64,000 nt of DNA from Legionella quinlivanii. Its GTDB lineage: Bacteria > Pseudomonadota > Gammaproteobacteria > Legionellales > Legionellaceae. The position numbers were made by a program, and so were the translations under genes. The stretch covers positions 1-64,000 of the forward strand of contig NZ_MVJN01000001.1 of NCBI RefSeq assembly GCF_003265995.1, written 5' to 3'. A model generated the notes under the pieces. The model did not search any database, was not told the origin of the DNA, and saw nothing but the letters and a program-made list of their open reading frames with translations. How positions within the stretch are numbered: the first letter of the stretch is position 1; each line of letters opens with the position of its first letter. This document shows positions 1 through 9,049 of this stretch, one piece after another.

Positions 1-112
1 TGGTATCCAACAGCATAGAGTCCCTTTGTTTATTCCTGCCCGGAAAAAATTTAAAGGGTACTCTAGCTCTTTTTTCAATTTATTCAATCTGTTAAACAAA
101 AATATTTTCCTT

Positions 113-139
113 AGCCTGACGGCTATGGGCGAAGCGCCC
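113..139 (-). terminator. candidate hairpin terminator after usp
   Basis: Reading leftward out of the stress-protein gene there is a GGGCG-CTT-CGCCC hairpin (127-139), then a smaller AGCC/GGCT hairpin (113-124), followed by an A/T-rich stretch with a short T run. This is a reasonable but not classic intrinsic terminator. The GC core resembles the TAGGTTGGGCC hairpin near 43.76 kb, so it may be a decayed dispersed repeat. Confidence 0.35.
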
Positions 140-155
140 GACCTACGCTTATTAA

Positions 156-584
156 CTAATCTTTCGCAGAGCGAACAATCAGAACATCACATTCCGCGCC
201 GTGAAGAATTGCATTAGCGGTAGAGCCTAATAATAAGGCCAGGCCATGCTTGCCGTGACTGCCCGTAACGATTAAATCAATATTTTTCTCCTGGGCCACT
301 CGGAGTATTTCGTTTTTAGTAGAGCCAAACTCGATCATACAGTGAGCTGCATCGACACCGAGTTTTTTAGCAAGAGCAGCCAGCTCTTTCTCGGCCTGCT
401 CACGAATAGATACTTCAACCTCAGCAAAGCCTGCAAAACCAGGATAGGCATAAGCCGGAATGGGTTCCACAACATGCACTAGCAACAGATCAGCTCCATT
501 CTCATCAGCAATTTTCTTTGCTTTCTGCGCCGCTCTAACTCCTACTTCATCAAAATCAGTAGCGAATAACACCCTTTTGTACAT
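156..584 (-). CDS. universal stress protein, UspA family
   Basis: Single-domain Usp of 142 residues, the usual family length. It starts with the typical hydrophobic strand MYKRVLFATD and ends with the ATP-binding signature GSHGKHG...LGST at about residues 108-122, so it probably belongs to the ATP-binding Usp subgroup. Such proteins are cytoplasmic nucleotide-binding dimers made in stationary phase, starvation or oxidative stress; the exact target is not predictable. The start is supported by GGAG seven bases upstream of ATG. It appears monocistronic. A hairpin just upstream overlaps the ribosome site. Confidence 0.93.
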   Translation of the reverse strand: MYKRVLFATDFDEVGVRAAQKAKKIADENGADLLLVHVVEPIPAYAYPGFAGFAEVEVSIREQAEKELAALAKKLGVDAAHCMIEFGSTKNEILRVAQEKNIDLIVTGSHGKHGLALLLGSTANAILHGAECDVLIVRSAKD

Positions 585-593
585 AGCTATCTC

Positions 594-616
594 CTTAGCA
601 AGCTTATATGCTAAGC
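594..616 (-). promoter_or_regulatory. hairpin abutting the usp ribosome-binding site
   Basis: In the usp leader CTTAGCA and TGCTAAG form a perfect 7-bp stem with an 9-base loop, and the 3' arm runs directly into the GGAG ribosome site. Folding would partly mask the site. A perfect 14-bp palindrome, CAGTAAGCTTACTG, lies further upstream at 642-655 and could be an operator. Function is inference only. Confidence 0.35.
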
Positions 617-713
617 CTATCAGATATTTGGAAAATTTCCCAGTAAGCTTACTGAACTCGCTATTCCGCGAACCAGCCGCGGGATACAGGGAATAAGCCT
701 ATTGACTTATGGA

Positions 714-1460
714 TCAGGCCAGCCAGGTCAGATTAAACAGTACACCATGAGTGTATAAATGATCTAACTGAAGGCCGGTATTAAGTGTTTGCCCCGCAGC
801 ACGTCCGAGTTCGCTCTTACCCCAATCAGCAAATTCATAGCCAACACCCACCTGAAAATGCTCGTTTAAACTCTTCTGTACACCGGCGCCCAGCGTATAG
901 GCGAAAGTTGTCTTGGTATGGTTTGCGAAATCCGCATTAGGAACGGCTTCAAAAATTGTCGGTGTATTCTGAAATGCATAGGAGCGATTAAAGCCTGCAC
1001 CCACACTGGCGCTAACCCAGGGAATTACAAAATAGCCTTTGTCGAGCAGTAATTTGCCTTTTGCGGCAATACGGTTATGTTTAACCTTATAGCTATAGGT
1101 GTAATTGTCAAATGAGGGATCCGCGTCATCCCATATATTACCTTGCAGCCTAACTCGGCTGGTGGTGGCAAGCTCAATCCCTAATTGTCCTGACCACTGA
1201 TCAGACAGGCTCTTTTGGGCGCCAAAGAATAACTCAGCGACAGCTAAGGCTTTTGTCGATTTTCTGGCGACATAGGTTTTTTCAATTTCGGGCGCAAGGA
1301 AAAAAGTCTGAGTATCGCCGGCTCTTGCCCAGGCAGGTCCAGCACTGACAGAACTAACCCAAGTCCAGTCTTTAGCAACGACCGGTCCCATGGTACCTGC
1401 AACAGAATAGCTGGCAAAAATACTAGTGGTGAGTGCAAGTAAAGCAGTCTGTTTTTTCAT
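714..1460 (-). CDS. outer-membrane beta-barrel protein
   Basis: A 248-residue protein with a cleavable signal peptide (KKQTALLALTT..., predicted cut near SVAG, about residue 22) and then alternating hydrophobic/polar strands with many aromatic residues, as in small outer-membrane barrels. It ends in hydrophobic/aromatic residues (FNLTWLA) consistent with a BAM-recognised last strand. The mature start GTMGP and the stretch on acquiring, binding and 'TQTFFLAPEIEKTY' resemble an outer-membrane protein family that I recall as multi-copy in Legionella. Function (adhesin, porin or structural) is not determinable. Stands alone, with 127 bases to the divergent pnuC. Confidence 0.75.
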   Translation of the reverse strand: MKKQTALLALTTSIFASYSVAGTMGPVVAKDWTWVSSVSAGPAWARAGDTQTFFLAPEIEKTYVARKSTKALAVAELFFGAQKSLSDQWSGQLGIELATTSRVRLQGNIWDDADPSFDNYTYSYKVKHNRIAAKGKLLLDKGYFVIPWVSASVGAGFNRSYAFQNTPTIFEAVPNADFANHTKTTFAYTLGAGVQKSLNEHFQVGVGYEFADWGKSELGRAAGQTLNTGLQLDHLYTHGVLFNLTWLA

Positions 1461-1587
1461 TGAGGGTTTCCTTACTCAAAAATATAAAATAGTAAATAAG
1501 TACATCAAATTTAACATTTAATGATACAATGTATCCCTTGCTTACCGCCCGGCGGGAAACGTCTTTTCAACTATCGTAATAATATAC

Positions 1588-2157
1588 ATGCTACTCGATC
1601 TCTTAGGAACTCTTTTATCGTTACTTTCCACCTGGTATTTCATTCAAATGGACAGGAAAGCGTGGATAATCAGCATTTTTGCCACTGCGATAAACAGTGT
1701 TCTCTATTTTAGTAAAGGGATTTATGCCGACACCCTGCTTGAAATATTCTATTTGTTAAACAGCTTTTACGGCCTTTTGCTGTGGAACAGAACTCTCAAT
1801 TCAAAATTTAAAGTTAAATGGCTATCGTTCCCTCAGGCTACCGTCCTGTTGATGCTCACTACTGCCTTATACCTTGTTATTTATTTCCTGTTGCGACAAT
1901 ATACTGATTCAACTGTAGCAAGCCTTGATGCACTCACAACGGCGCTTAGTATTATGGGCCAGTGGCTGATGTGTTATAAAATCATCTATACCTGGCTTGT
2001 CTGGTTTATAACCGATGCAATATACGCTTATATGTATTTTTACAAACAAATCCCTTTTCACGCCTTTCTAATGTTCCTCTATACCATTATGGCTATTGCG
2101 GGTTATTTAAAATGGGCCTCTCAGGATACTCTTCAAGCACAACTCAATTCACTTTAA
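1588..2157 (+). CDS. pnuC: nicotinamide riboside/NMN transporter PnuC
   Basis: An integral membrane protein of 189 residues with about seven hydrophobic segments. It has the PnuC hallmarks: an N-terminal LLGTLLSLLSTWYF segment, a NSFYGLLLW helix, and WLVWFITDAIYAYMYF at about residues 131-146 carrying the W..W...D...Y pattern of the substrate-binding site. PnuC moves nicotinamide riboside across the inner membrane by facilitated diffusion for NAD salvage. No clear Shine-Dalgarno precedes the ATG, but no better in-frame start exists. A secreted protein gene follows after 14 bases. I saw no NAD riboswitch-like structure upstream and no NadR kinase nearby. Confidence 0.88.
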   Translation: MLLDLLGTLLSLLSTWYFIQMDRKAWIISIFATAINSVLYFSKGIYADTLLEIFYLLNSFYGLLLWNRTLNSKFKVKWLSFPQATVLLMLTTALYLVIYFLLRQYTDSTVASLDALTTALSIMGQWLMCYKIIYTWLVWFITDAIYAYMYFYKQIPFHAFLMFLYTIMAIAGYLKWASQDTLQAQLNSL

Positions 2158-2171
2158 AATAAGGATATATT

Positions 2172-3497
2172 ATGAAGATTAGGGAGATCAAACATCCATT
2201 ATTTGCTGCCTCAATGCTTTTGTTTGGCAGTAAACTAAATGCAGGGATACCATTATGGACTTTTGCGCAAGTGCCAGGATTCCCAGCCAATACCACGGTG
2301 GAAACAACAGGCAGCGCAACTGTACAATACACAGTAACTAATCAATCGCGTAAACCTCATACTTTAAGGATGCAGCCAATTCGGGGAGTTTTTCCTTCCG
2401 GATGTACAGAAACACTAGGCTATCTTCAGTCCTGCCTGCTGACTTTAAGTATTAATGGGCAAGCTCTGCAAGCCGATGTCATTGGCGGTCCCATCCTTTG
2501 TGATCTATATGCCCCTTTACAGTGTTATCAGCCCGGTTTCAACGACGGCCTTAGGATCCACCTCGTATCAGCGAACCCGCAAACGCAACCTGCCCTGCTA
2601 AGTTTAAATCCTTCAATCCTTCTTCTTATCGCTAGTGATGGGGCAAAAAATGTTCAGGTTTTTAATAATAGTAATGCGACAGCTGAGAATTTAACCATCT
2701 CAATCCCGGCGGGCAGCGGACTGACAGTGAATTATGCAGCCTCTACCTGCACCAGTACGCTTGCCCCCTACAGCAGTTGTACTTACAATATTCAACCAGG
2801 CGGCCTCCCGGAAACCACAGCTATTTCAGTTCAGGGTTCTAATACTAATGTGGTCAATAGCCTGGTTCGGGTTCTTGCGTTTACACCGCCAGGATATTGC
2901 GCGGGATTATTGCTTCAAAGCAATGTTAATCCGATCACCAATCCTACTGAAGGGTGCAGTAGTTGTCTCCCTACCAGTCCTGGTTATCCTTTGAGCAATA
3001 CAATGCATGTCTTTAGTGAAGTGGGTGGATGCGGCACCATGCAATTTACTTTGGAATGGTCACGCAATGGCGATATTGATGCCCATGCATTATTCCCTAC
3101 CTTACCCAATCCAACTCATATCTATTTTCTTAATCGGACTTCAAATAATTTTGATCTGGATGTGGATGATACCACAGGTAATGGTCCTGAAAATATCTAT
3201 CAAATCAACTCTAACCTGCCAATGCCCGTGGGGCGCTCGTATTTTGCGGTCTACAATTATGCCATGCCCGCAATGCCAGGATTAACTTACTACTTACGTT
3301 TTCGCTGCATTGATAAATCCGTTACCCCATACATTCTAAATGAGGTGGTGCGAGAATTTACTGTACCCTCAGTCGTTAGTAAGCTTGCCAATTATGTAGG
3401 TTATGCTGAATTTGGTGCGGATGGCTCATGTAGCATTAATTTACCATCCTCAACCGCAACAGCTATTGGAGATTTCCAGGGGAATAACGTGTTCTAG
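2172..3497 (+). CDS. secreted protein of a Legionella-type family
   Basis: A 441-residue protein with an N-terminal signal peptide (KHPLFAASMLLFGSKLNA, cut about residue 24). Residues 25-140 (PLWTF..., ATVQYTVTNQSRKPHTL, MQPIRGV, cysteines, GGPILCD..QCYQP) match from memory an N-terminal domain seen in many secreted Legionella proteins of unknown role. A second immunoglobulin-like segment follows (about 150-250), then a Cys-containing C-terminal region with GYCAGLLL, DIDAH and DLDVDD acidic patches that could bind metal. Seven or more cysteines suggest periplasmic or extracellular oxidation. It is 14 bases behind pnuC and has an AAGGA site, so the two are probably co-transcribed. Confidence 0.6.
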   Translation: MKIREIKHPLFAASMLLFGSKLNAGIPLWTFAQVPGFPANTTVETTGSATVQYTVTNQSRKPHTLRMQPIRGVFPSGCTETLGYLQSCLLTLSINGQALQADVIGGPILCDLYAPLQCYQPGFNDGLRIHLVSANPQTQPALLSLNPSILLLIASDGAKNVQVFNNSNATAENLTISIPAGSGLTVNYAASTCTSTLAPYSSCTYNIQPGGLPETTAISVQGSNTNVVNSLVRVLAFTPPGYCAGLLLQSNVNPITNPTEGCSSCLPTSPGYPLSNTMHVFSEVGGCGTMQFTLEWSRNGDIDAHALFPTLPNPTHIYFLNRTSNNFDLDVDDTTGNGPENIYQINSNLPMPVGRSYFAVYNYAMPAMPGLTYYLRFRCIDKSVTPYILNEVVREFTVPSVVSKLANYVGYAEFGADGSCSINLPSSTATAIGDFQGNNVF

Positions 3498-3548
3498 TTA
3501 AATATGAACATCACTGAGATAGATTTCTGTGATTTATCCACAGGATTT

Positions 3549-3578
3549 CTGTATCCCGCGAAGTATTGCGGGATACAG
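3549..3578. repeat. inverted repeat between convergent genes
   Basis: CTGTATCCCGC and GCGGGATACAG form a perfect 11-bp stem with an 8-base loop in the 103-base gap between two convergent genes. No U tract follows on either strand, so it may act as a factor-independent barrier or a REP-like element rather than a classic terminator. Part of the motif (CGCGGGATACAGG) recurs at about 678-690. Confidence 0.6.
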
Positions 3579-3600
3579 GAAAACAGGAAACAAGTGGTAT

Positions 3601-6096
3601 TTACGCAGCTTCTATCGGCAAATCATCATGCGTTGATAACACTTTTCTTTGTTTCGCATTGTTTTTATCGGCTGCAGTACGTCGCAATTCTTCATCACTG
3701 AAATCATCCACTGCAATCACTGCCTGGCGAGCCTGTTCTGCTTCACGCATCTTGACCGCTTCTTCTGCGGTTAAAACGCCAGCAGCCTCAGCCTCGTCGA
3801 TTTGCTCGAGTAAAGTCAATGAATGCAGCATACCCTCTCTAACTGCCTTACTGATTTTCCGCTCGAGACTTTCAACGGCATAGATTTTATGAAACGCATC
3901 TTCCAAACGTCCAACAGGGCAATTGGCCAAGGGCTCTTTAAATACAATACGCGCCATTCGATCACGAGTCTCATTAGGCTCTGACATCAGTCTGGCAAGC
4001 TTATGACCGAGATGATCCGCAGGATAGTGCCTTTTGCTGCCGAAAGGCATCAGTATCATTTTTAGCAGGATGCGTCCCCAACGGACCGGGAAATTGGTAA
4101 TAACCCCTCTGAAGGCACGCTCACACTCATGCAGTAGATGCTGGCAGCACCACTCGACCAAGGGCAGGTCAGCTGCTGGCTCTCCATCGTCATGATAGCG
4201 TTTCAGTACTGCGGATGCGAGGTAAAGGTTACCTAAAACATCACCCAGACGTGCTGAAATTTTTTCCTTGCGTTTTAAAGCGCCTCCCAATATCCCCATA
4301 CAAAAATCTGCTGTAAACGCCAGATTGGCACTATAGCGGTTGATGAGCTGATAATAACGCTTCGCTTTACTCTGTGGAGCCTTTGTAAATCGTCCGTCAG
4401 TAAAAGCATAGACTATTGATTTAGCCAGATTAGCCATGACGAAGCCGGCATGCCCCCAGAAGGCATCATCAAAAGCCGTCAGATTATTTTCACGAACACT
4501 TTCGAGTTCCTTGAATACATAGGGATGGCAGCGAATAGCGCCTTGTCCGAAAATAATCAGATTACGGGTGAGAATATTAGCCCCTTCTACAGTAATACCA
4601 ATCGGTGCATTCTGATAGCCTCTTCCCAGATAATTATTAGGCCCAAGGCATATTCCCTTACCGCCATGTATATCCATCGCATCTAAAGACACCTGACGGG
4701 CTCTTTCAGTGGTCTGGTATTTAAGAATTGCTCCGGCAACTGAGGGCTTGGCACCGTGATCAATCGCTGATGCAGCCATTGTTAGTCCTGCATCAATAAT
4801 ATAGGTATTGGCCATGATGCGCGCCAAAGGTTCTTCAATGCCTTCAAAGTTAGCGATTGCCTGATTGAATTGTTTTCTGACTCGGGAATATGCACCACTG
4901 GCCAAAGCTCCGGCCTGAGACCCACCCATTGCACTGGAGGGTAGTGAAATCGCTCTGCCGGCACTTAAGCATTCCATCAGCATGCGCCAGCCTGCACCTG
5001 CCATAGAAGCCCCGCCGATGAGATAATCCACCGGAATGAAAACATCCTTACCCTGTGTAGGACCATTAAGAAATGCAGTGTTCAATGGAAAATGCCTTCT
5101 ACCCTTGATGACACCCGGTGTAGTCGAGGGTATTAACGCACAACTGATACCTACATCATGGCCTTTACCCAGCAGGTTCTCTGGATCAAATAATCGGAAG
5201 GCTAAACCAATTACCGTCGCGACCGGGCAAAGTGTAATATATCGCTTGTTCCAGTTCAGACGAATTCCTAAAACTTCTTTACCATTCACCATTTCCTTAC
5301 AGACAATTCCTTTGTCCGGTATAGAAGCCGCATCAGAGCCGGCATTGGGGCCTGTGAGGGCAAAACAGGGTACTTCACGTCCATCTGCTAATCGAGGCAG
5401 ATAGTAATCTTTCTGTTCTTTCGTACCATACTTCAAAAGTAATTCAGCAGGGCCTAATGAATTGGGCACGGAAATGGTTGTTGCAGCAGAAATGGAGCGC
5501 CCATAAACTCGCGCCAGAATAAAGGCCTGAGCAGTCGCTGAAAAATCGAGGCCGCCGTATTCCTTGGGAATAATCATTCCCAAAAAGCCTTTTTCCTTAA
5601 TAAATTGCCAGACTTCAGGAGGCAGGTCGGTGCGATTATGGGTAATGTCCCAATCATCCAGCATGCGGCATAACTCATTCAGCGGGCCATTGATAAAAGC
5701 CTGTTCCGCATCAGACAGATGACTTACCGGTGCATTTAACAATTGCTTAAAGTCAGGGGCTCCGCTAAACAAATCACCTTCCCAGCTGACCGTTCCTGCT
5801 TCAAGCGCTTCACGCTCAGTGGCCGACATAGTGGGCATTGCTTTACTTACCACCTTAAATACACGGCTGGAGATTAATTGTCGTCTTAAGGGTTTGATGG
5901 CACCTGCCAGCAACATTAAAAATCCTAATCCTAATAATGTGTGAGCAAACCACCCTAAGGAAGAATATTTCATAAAAAGTAAGGCAACAATCGCGTAACT
6001 GATTGTCCAGACTACAATTGACGCCTGTCGGCTCAGCAATTGATAAAATCCGTATATCAGGATTGCTGTTATAATTAGATTGAGCAACACATTCAT
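3601..6096 (-). CDS. fadE: acyl-CoA dehydrogenase FadE
   Basis: An 831-residue protein close in length to E. coli FadE (814). Residues 1-70 hold two or three hydrophobic segments that anchor it in the inner membrane. The dehydrogenase core follows: FLGMIIPKEYGGLDFS (about 180), CFALTGPNAGSDAAS (flavin/substrate loop), ITVEGANILTRNLIIFGQGAIR (C-terminal helical domain). The last 280 residues are the FadE-specific C-terminal extension. It catalyses the first, FAD-dependent step of fatty-acid beta-oxidation, passing electrons to ETF (etfAB are encoded at 60-62 kb). It ends convergently with the secreted protein gene. Preceded by GGAG before ATG. No FadR site was identified. Confidence 0.93.
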   Translation of the reverse strand: MNVLLNLIITAILIYGFYQLLSRQASIVVWTISYAIVALLFMKYSSLGWFAHTLLGLGFLMLLAGAIKPLRRQLISSRVFKVVSKAMPTMSATEREALEAGTVSWEGDLFSGAPDFKQLLNAPVSHLSDAEQAFINGPLNELCRMLDDWDITHNRTDLPPEVWQFIKEKGFLGMIIPKEYGGLDFSATAQAFILARVYGRSISAATTISVPNSLGPAELLLKYGTKEQKDYYLPRLADGREVPCFALTGPNAGSDAASIPDKGIVCKEMVNGKEVLGIRLNWNKRYITLCPVATVIGLAFRLFDPENLLGKGHDVGISCALIPSTTPGVIKGRRHFPLNTAFLNGPTQGKDVFIPVDYLIGGASMAGAGWRMLMECLSAGRAISLPSSAMGGSQAGALASGAYSRVRKQFNQAIANFEGIEEPLARIMANTYIIDAGLTMAASAIDHGAKPSVAGAILKYQTTERARQVSLDAMDIHGGKGICLGPNNYLGRGYQNAPIGITVEGANILTRNLIIFGQGAIRCHPYVFKELESVRENNLTAFDDAFWGHAGFVMANLAKSIVYAFTDGRFTKAPQSKAKRYYQLINRYSANLAFTADFCMGILGGALKRKEKISARLGDVLGNLYLASAVLKRYHDDGEPAADLPLVEWCCQHLLHECERAFRGVITNFPVRWGRILLKMILMPFGSKRHYPADHLGHKLARLMSEPNETRDRMARIVFKEPLANCPVGRLEDAFHKIYAVESLERKISKAVREGMLHSLTLLEQIDEAEAAGVLTAEEAVKMREAEQARQAVIAVDDFSDEELRRTAADKNNAKQRKVLSTHDDLPIEAA

Positions 6097-6280
6097 CTCC
6101 TTTTAGCAATGTCAATAATAAACAAAGACCCAGAGGGTGTTAACAGAACTGGTTCAGCGCAAAGGATCCATTGTTGCCACACAATCTGTAGGTGAAATGG
6201 ATTTCGCTTAGCAGGACACCAGTTGAATGAACAGTCTCGTGATCTTAAGTATATAGTGGGTTAATGGTTTTTTGCCAGAA

Positions 6281-7099
6281 TTACGCATTTTGACTCTGTT
6301 TTTGTTTATCTCCTGTTTTTTTAAGGTCGAGTAGTTTGAAAATCTGCTCGGCAAGTAACTCTGGATTCTCCATTGGCAACATGTGAGTTCCCTTCATTTT
6401 CTGGCTCACAATACCATAGTGCCTGTTCATGTAACTCACGTCAGACTGGCTGACAATATCACTTTGATCTCCGTAAATAAGGAAAGCCGGAATTTTTAAT
6501 TTACCCTCATATTGATGAAACTGATGTGGAATAGTCCGAAAAATGGAGTATTCAATGTCCCGGTCAAATCGCAGTGAATAACCCTCTTCACCTTTGCAAA
6601 AGCCATATTCAATATAATCTTTTAGACAATCATCCCGAAAACTCGAAAAAAGCGCTCTGGTTTTAAGATAATCCCATAGTTGTTGCTTATCAGGCCAATG
6701 CTGCCTCCTGCCCCGAGTTCGTCCGGCTGGCGTCACTTTATCAATCAGACCAATGGTTTTTGCCAGTTTAACCATCCTTGATTTAAACCGGTTTAACAAA
6801 GGAGAATCAATCATGACAACAGCGGAAAATAACTCCGGGTGCTCTATGGCAGCAATTAAGGATAATACACCGCCAAGCGAATGCCCTACTCCAATGACCG
6901 GAGGCCTGCAGTTTTCTTTGACACTCTCTGCTATCTGATCAACCAGACAGTGCCAGTTTTCAGTTACTGGAAAACGAACATCATGCCCAATACGATCCAC
7001 ATAGCAGTAGTCGTACCGGGTTTCCAATGCAGTCAGGAGCTGATGATAACAAGGTGATGGGAAACCATTTCCATGTGCAAAATGGATTGTTTCCTTCAC
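6281..7099 (-). CDS. alpha/beta hydrolase
   Basis: A 272-residue soluble hydrolase with FAHGNGFPS (oxyanion-hole region, residues 7-14), nucleophile elbow GHSLGG with Ser74, an acid candidate in IYGDQSD (Asp211 or Asp214) and His239 in KGTHMLPMENP. The full catalytic triad is therefore present. Substrate unknown; esterase or lipase-like activity is likely. Its ATG overlaps the stop of the upstream membrane protein by 4 bases, making it the last gene of the five-gene ABC transporter operon, which suggests a role on the imported molecule or on lipids. Confidence 0.82.
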   Translation of the reverse strand: MKETIHFAHGNGFPSPCYHQLLTALETRYDYCYVDRIGHDVRFPVTENWHCLVDQIAESVKENCRPPVIGVGHSLGGVLSLIAAIEHPELFSAVVMIDSPLLNRFKSRMVKLAKTIGLIDKVTPAGRTRGRRQHWPDKQQLWDYLKTRALFSSFRDDCLKDYIEYGFCKGEEGYSLRFDRDIEYSIFRTIPHQFHQYEGKLKIPAFLIYGDQSDIVSQSDVSYMNRHYGIVSQKMKGTHMLPMENPELLAEQIFKLLDLKKTGDKQKQSQNA

Positions 7100-7971
7100 G
7101 AAAGCACCAGCTTTTTACTTTCATTACGCAATGAAATGACGGCAAAACTGAAATAAAAGGAAAGAACAAGAATAATAACCACGCCTAAGCCAGGAATGGG
7201 TAAATTCGCTGCCAGCATCAACAGTAAAACTGCGATTGAGGGAGTTGCCCCGACCGCCAGTAAGCGACAGGATTGCGCATAAGTCAGATCCAGTTTATAA
7301 AACAATCGGGATACTAGCTGCCCAATCATTCCAAACACCAGGAAAAACGTTAGAAACATCACGAAGAATATCAGAATGACTGTCGGGTAAATGATAATCA
7401 ATGACAGGTATTTTACTGTCTCAATCCCCGAAGAAGCTATCCATTTGCTCCCATCGAAAATTTCATTCATTTGTGGCGGAAATATTTGCACTATCGGCGT
7501 ATCCGACTGCGGCTGTGCCTGATTCATAAAGAAAAACTGGGGCGATGGCGGCCAGAAGGACAGTTGATTTTTAGAAATAAGCGTCGTGAGATAAGGATAT
7601 TTTTCACTGCGTCCGGTCACTGTCCCGCTTGTGTCAATGACTGAAACAACCTGACCTGATTGATTTTTTATTTCATAGGGCATGGGTTTATCAAAACTGA
7701 CAAGGCCATTTTGAATAGTGATAGGCGGCATTTTCTTAAGAGGTGTCAGCAACTGCTGATCAAAGAAAATATTGAAATCATTGGTGGTTCTCAGGGCAAA
7801 TGGGGTTCCGAACACCAATATAGCAATAAATAAGTATACAATTCCCAATCCAAACCAGCGCTTGCCAACATCAACATACAATCGACTGCTGAAAAATGAG
7901 AGAACCAGAGCCTGCCAGTAGTTATAATGTGGCTTGTTAATATCCCGCAACGCTGTGTTGTTTTGACTCAT
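7096..7971 (-). CDS. DUF1189-like multi-spanning membrane protein
   Basis: About 291 residues from the chosen ATG, which has a strong GGGAGG site 8 bases upstream; an upstream in-frame start 36 bases earlier lacks one. Architecture: a first membrane helix (WFGLGIVYLFIAILVFGTPFAL), a roughly 130-residue extracytoplasmic domain (PPITIQNGLVSFDKP..., VISVIDTSG), then three or four membrane helices. This order and the 'VDVGKRWFGLG' entry region resemble the DUF1189 family, function unknown. The gene overlaps the ATPase gene by 35 bases and the hydrolase by 4, so translation is coupled to the transporter. Confidence 0.6.
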   Translation of the reverse strand: MSQNNTALRDINKPHYNYWQALVLSFFSSRLYVDVGKRWFGLGIVYLFIAILVFGTPFALRTTNDFNIFFDQQLLTPLKKMPPITIQNGLVSFDKPMPYEIKNQSGQVVSVIDTSGTVTGRSEKYPYLTTLISKNQLSFWPPSPQFFFMNQAQPQSDTPIVQIFPPQMNEIFDGSKWIASSGIETVKYLSLIIIYPTVILIFFVMFLTFFLVFGMIGQLVSRLFYKLDLTYAQSCRLLAVGATPSIAVLLLMLAANLPIPGLGVVIILVLSFYFSFAVISLRNESKKLVLS

Positions 7972-9049
7972 GCCATCCTCCCATTCGTAATCCGGTTTTA
8001 CTATCAAACAAATTTGCTTTGGCGATGTTTAATTCAATATCCAGATGATTATCATTAATTGGTTCATCTGCAGATGCTCTGATTGCAAATTGTGTTGTAC
8101 CACACAAACTTTGTGCGTGAATCAGTTTATCAGCTCCCAAATCATCAATATACTCTATTTTCACCCGGATAGCTGGCCTTGCTGCGTCTCTATTAATACG
8201 AAGATGCTCCGGGCGAATACCGATGATTACCTCATCGACAATAGTATTGAAACTATTTGGAACAGGCAGATCAAATCCAAGCCTGGACGATATTTTACCG
8301 CTGCCATTATCGAGTCGGGCAGGTATGAGGTTCATTGGATAATGACCGGTAAATCCTGCAACGAATAATGACTGAGGTTGCTGATAGAGCTCCTGAGGAG
8401 AACCTATCTGTTCAATTCTACCCTGATTTAAGACGACTACTTTGGAAGCCATTGTCATTGCTTCGGTTTGATCATGGGTAACATAAATACTGGTGGTTGC
8501 AAGGTTTTGGTGAATCTTTCGTATTTCATAACGCATTTCATTGCGCAACTTTGTATCCAGATTGGATAAGGGTTCATCAAACAGAAAAACGGCGGGCGAG
8601 CGGACAATCGCGCGCCCCATCGCCACTCGCTGCTTTTGACCGCCTGACAATGCCTGCGGTTTGCGTTGCAGACAAGCACTAATCTGCAACATTTCTGCGA
8701 CATCCAGGACTCTTCTTTTAATTGAATCCGCAGTCATTCCCCTGATTTTCAGGCCATAGGCCATATTTTCAAAGCAGGTCATATGAGGATAGAGCGCATA
8801 ATTCTGAAAAACCATCGCAATATCTCGTTTGGAAGGCGCTATATTATTGACACATTGTTCATCAAAAAAAATCTGCCCGGAACTTATCTCTTCAAGGCCT
8901 GCTACCAATCTTAATAAAGTTGACTTTCCACAGCCGGATGGGCCAATGATTGCGACAAACTCGCCCTGCTCGATATTTAAATTAACATCGCAAAGAATTT
9001 GCTGTTTGTCATAATCTTTAGTTACATGCAGAAGTTTGACCGTAGCCAT
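7937..9049 (-). CDS. ugpC: ABC transporter ATPase, UgpC/MalK family
   Basis: A 370-residue cytoplasmic ATPase. Walker A GPSGCGKST (36-44), Q-loop at VFQNYALYPHM, signature LSGGQ (134-138), Walker B FLFDEP (155-160) and switch His192 in YVTHDQTEA. Residues 240-370 form a TOBE/regulatory domain (IIGIRPEHLRI), as in importers of sugars and glycerol phosphodiesters. The symbol follows the usual naming for this subfamily; the substrate could be glycerol-3-phosphate, a sugar or another solute. Its start codon touches the stop of the upstream permease. Confidence 0.85.
   Translation of the reverse strand: MATVKLLHVTKDYDKQQILCDVNLNIEQGEFVAIIGPSGCGKSTLLRLVAGLEEISSGQIFFDEQCVNNIAPSKRDIAMVFQNYALYPHMTCFENMAYGLKIRGMTADSIKRRVLDVAEMLQISACLQRKPQALSGGQKQRVAMGRAIVRSPAVFLFDEPLSNLDTKLRNEMRYEIRKIHQNLATTSIYVTHDQTEAMTMASKVVVLNQGRIEQIGSPQELYQQPQSLFVAGFTGHYPMNLIPARLDNGSGKISSRLGFDLPVPNSFNTIVDEVIIGIRPEHLRINRDAARPAIRVKIEYIDDLGADKLIHAQSLCGTTQFAIRASADEPINDNHLDIELNIAKANLFDSKTGLRMGGWHESKQHSVAGY

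Noticed and set aside
26-217. 63-codon open frame at the left edge
   Set aside because: It runs into the antisense of the stress-protein gene, has no ribosome site and odd composition.
1461-1587. Possible NAD-type riboswitch before pnuC
   Set aside because: No stable paired structure or recognisable motif was seen in this AT-rich gap.
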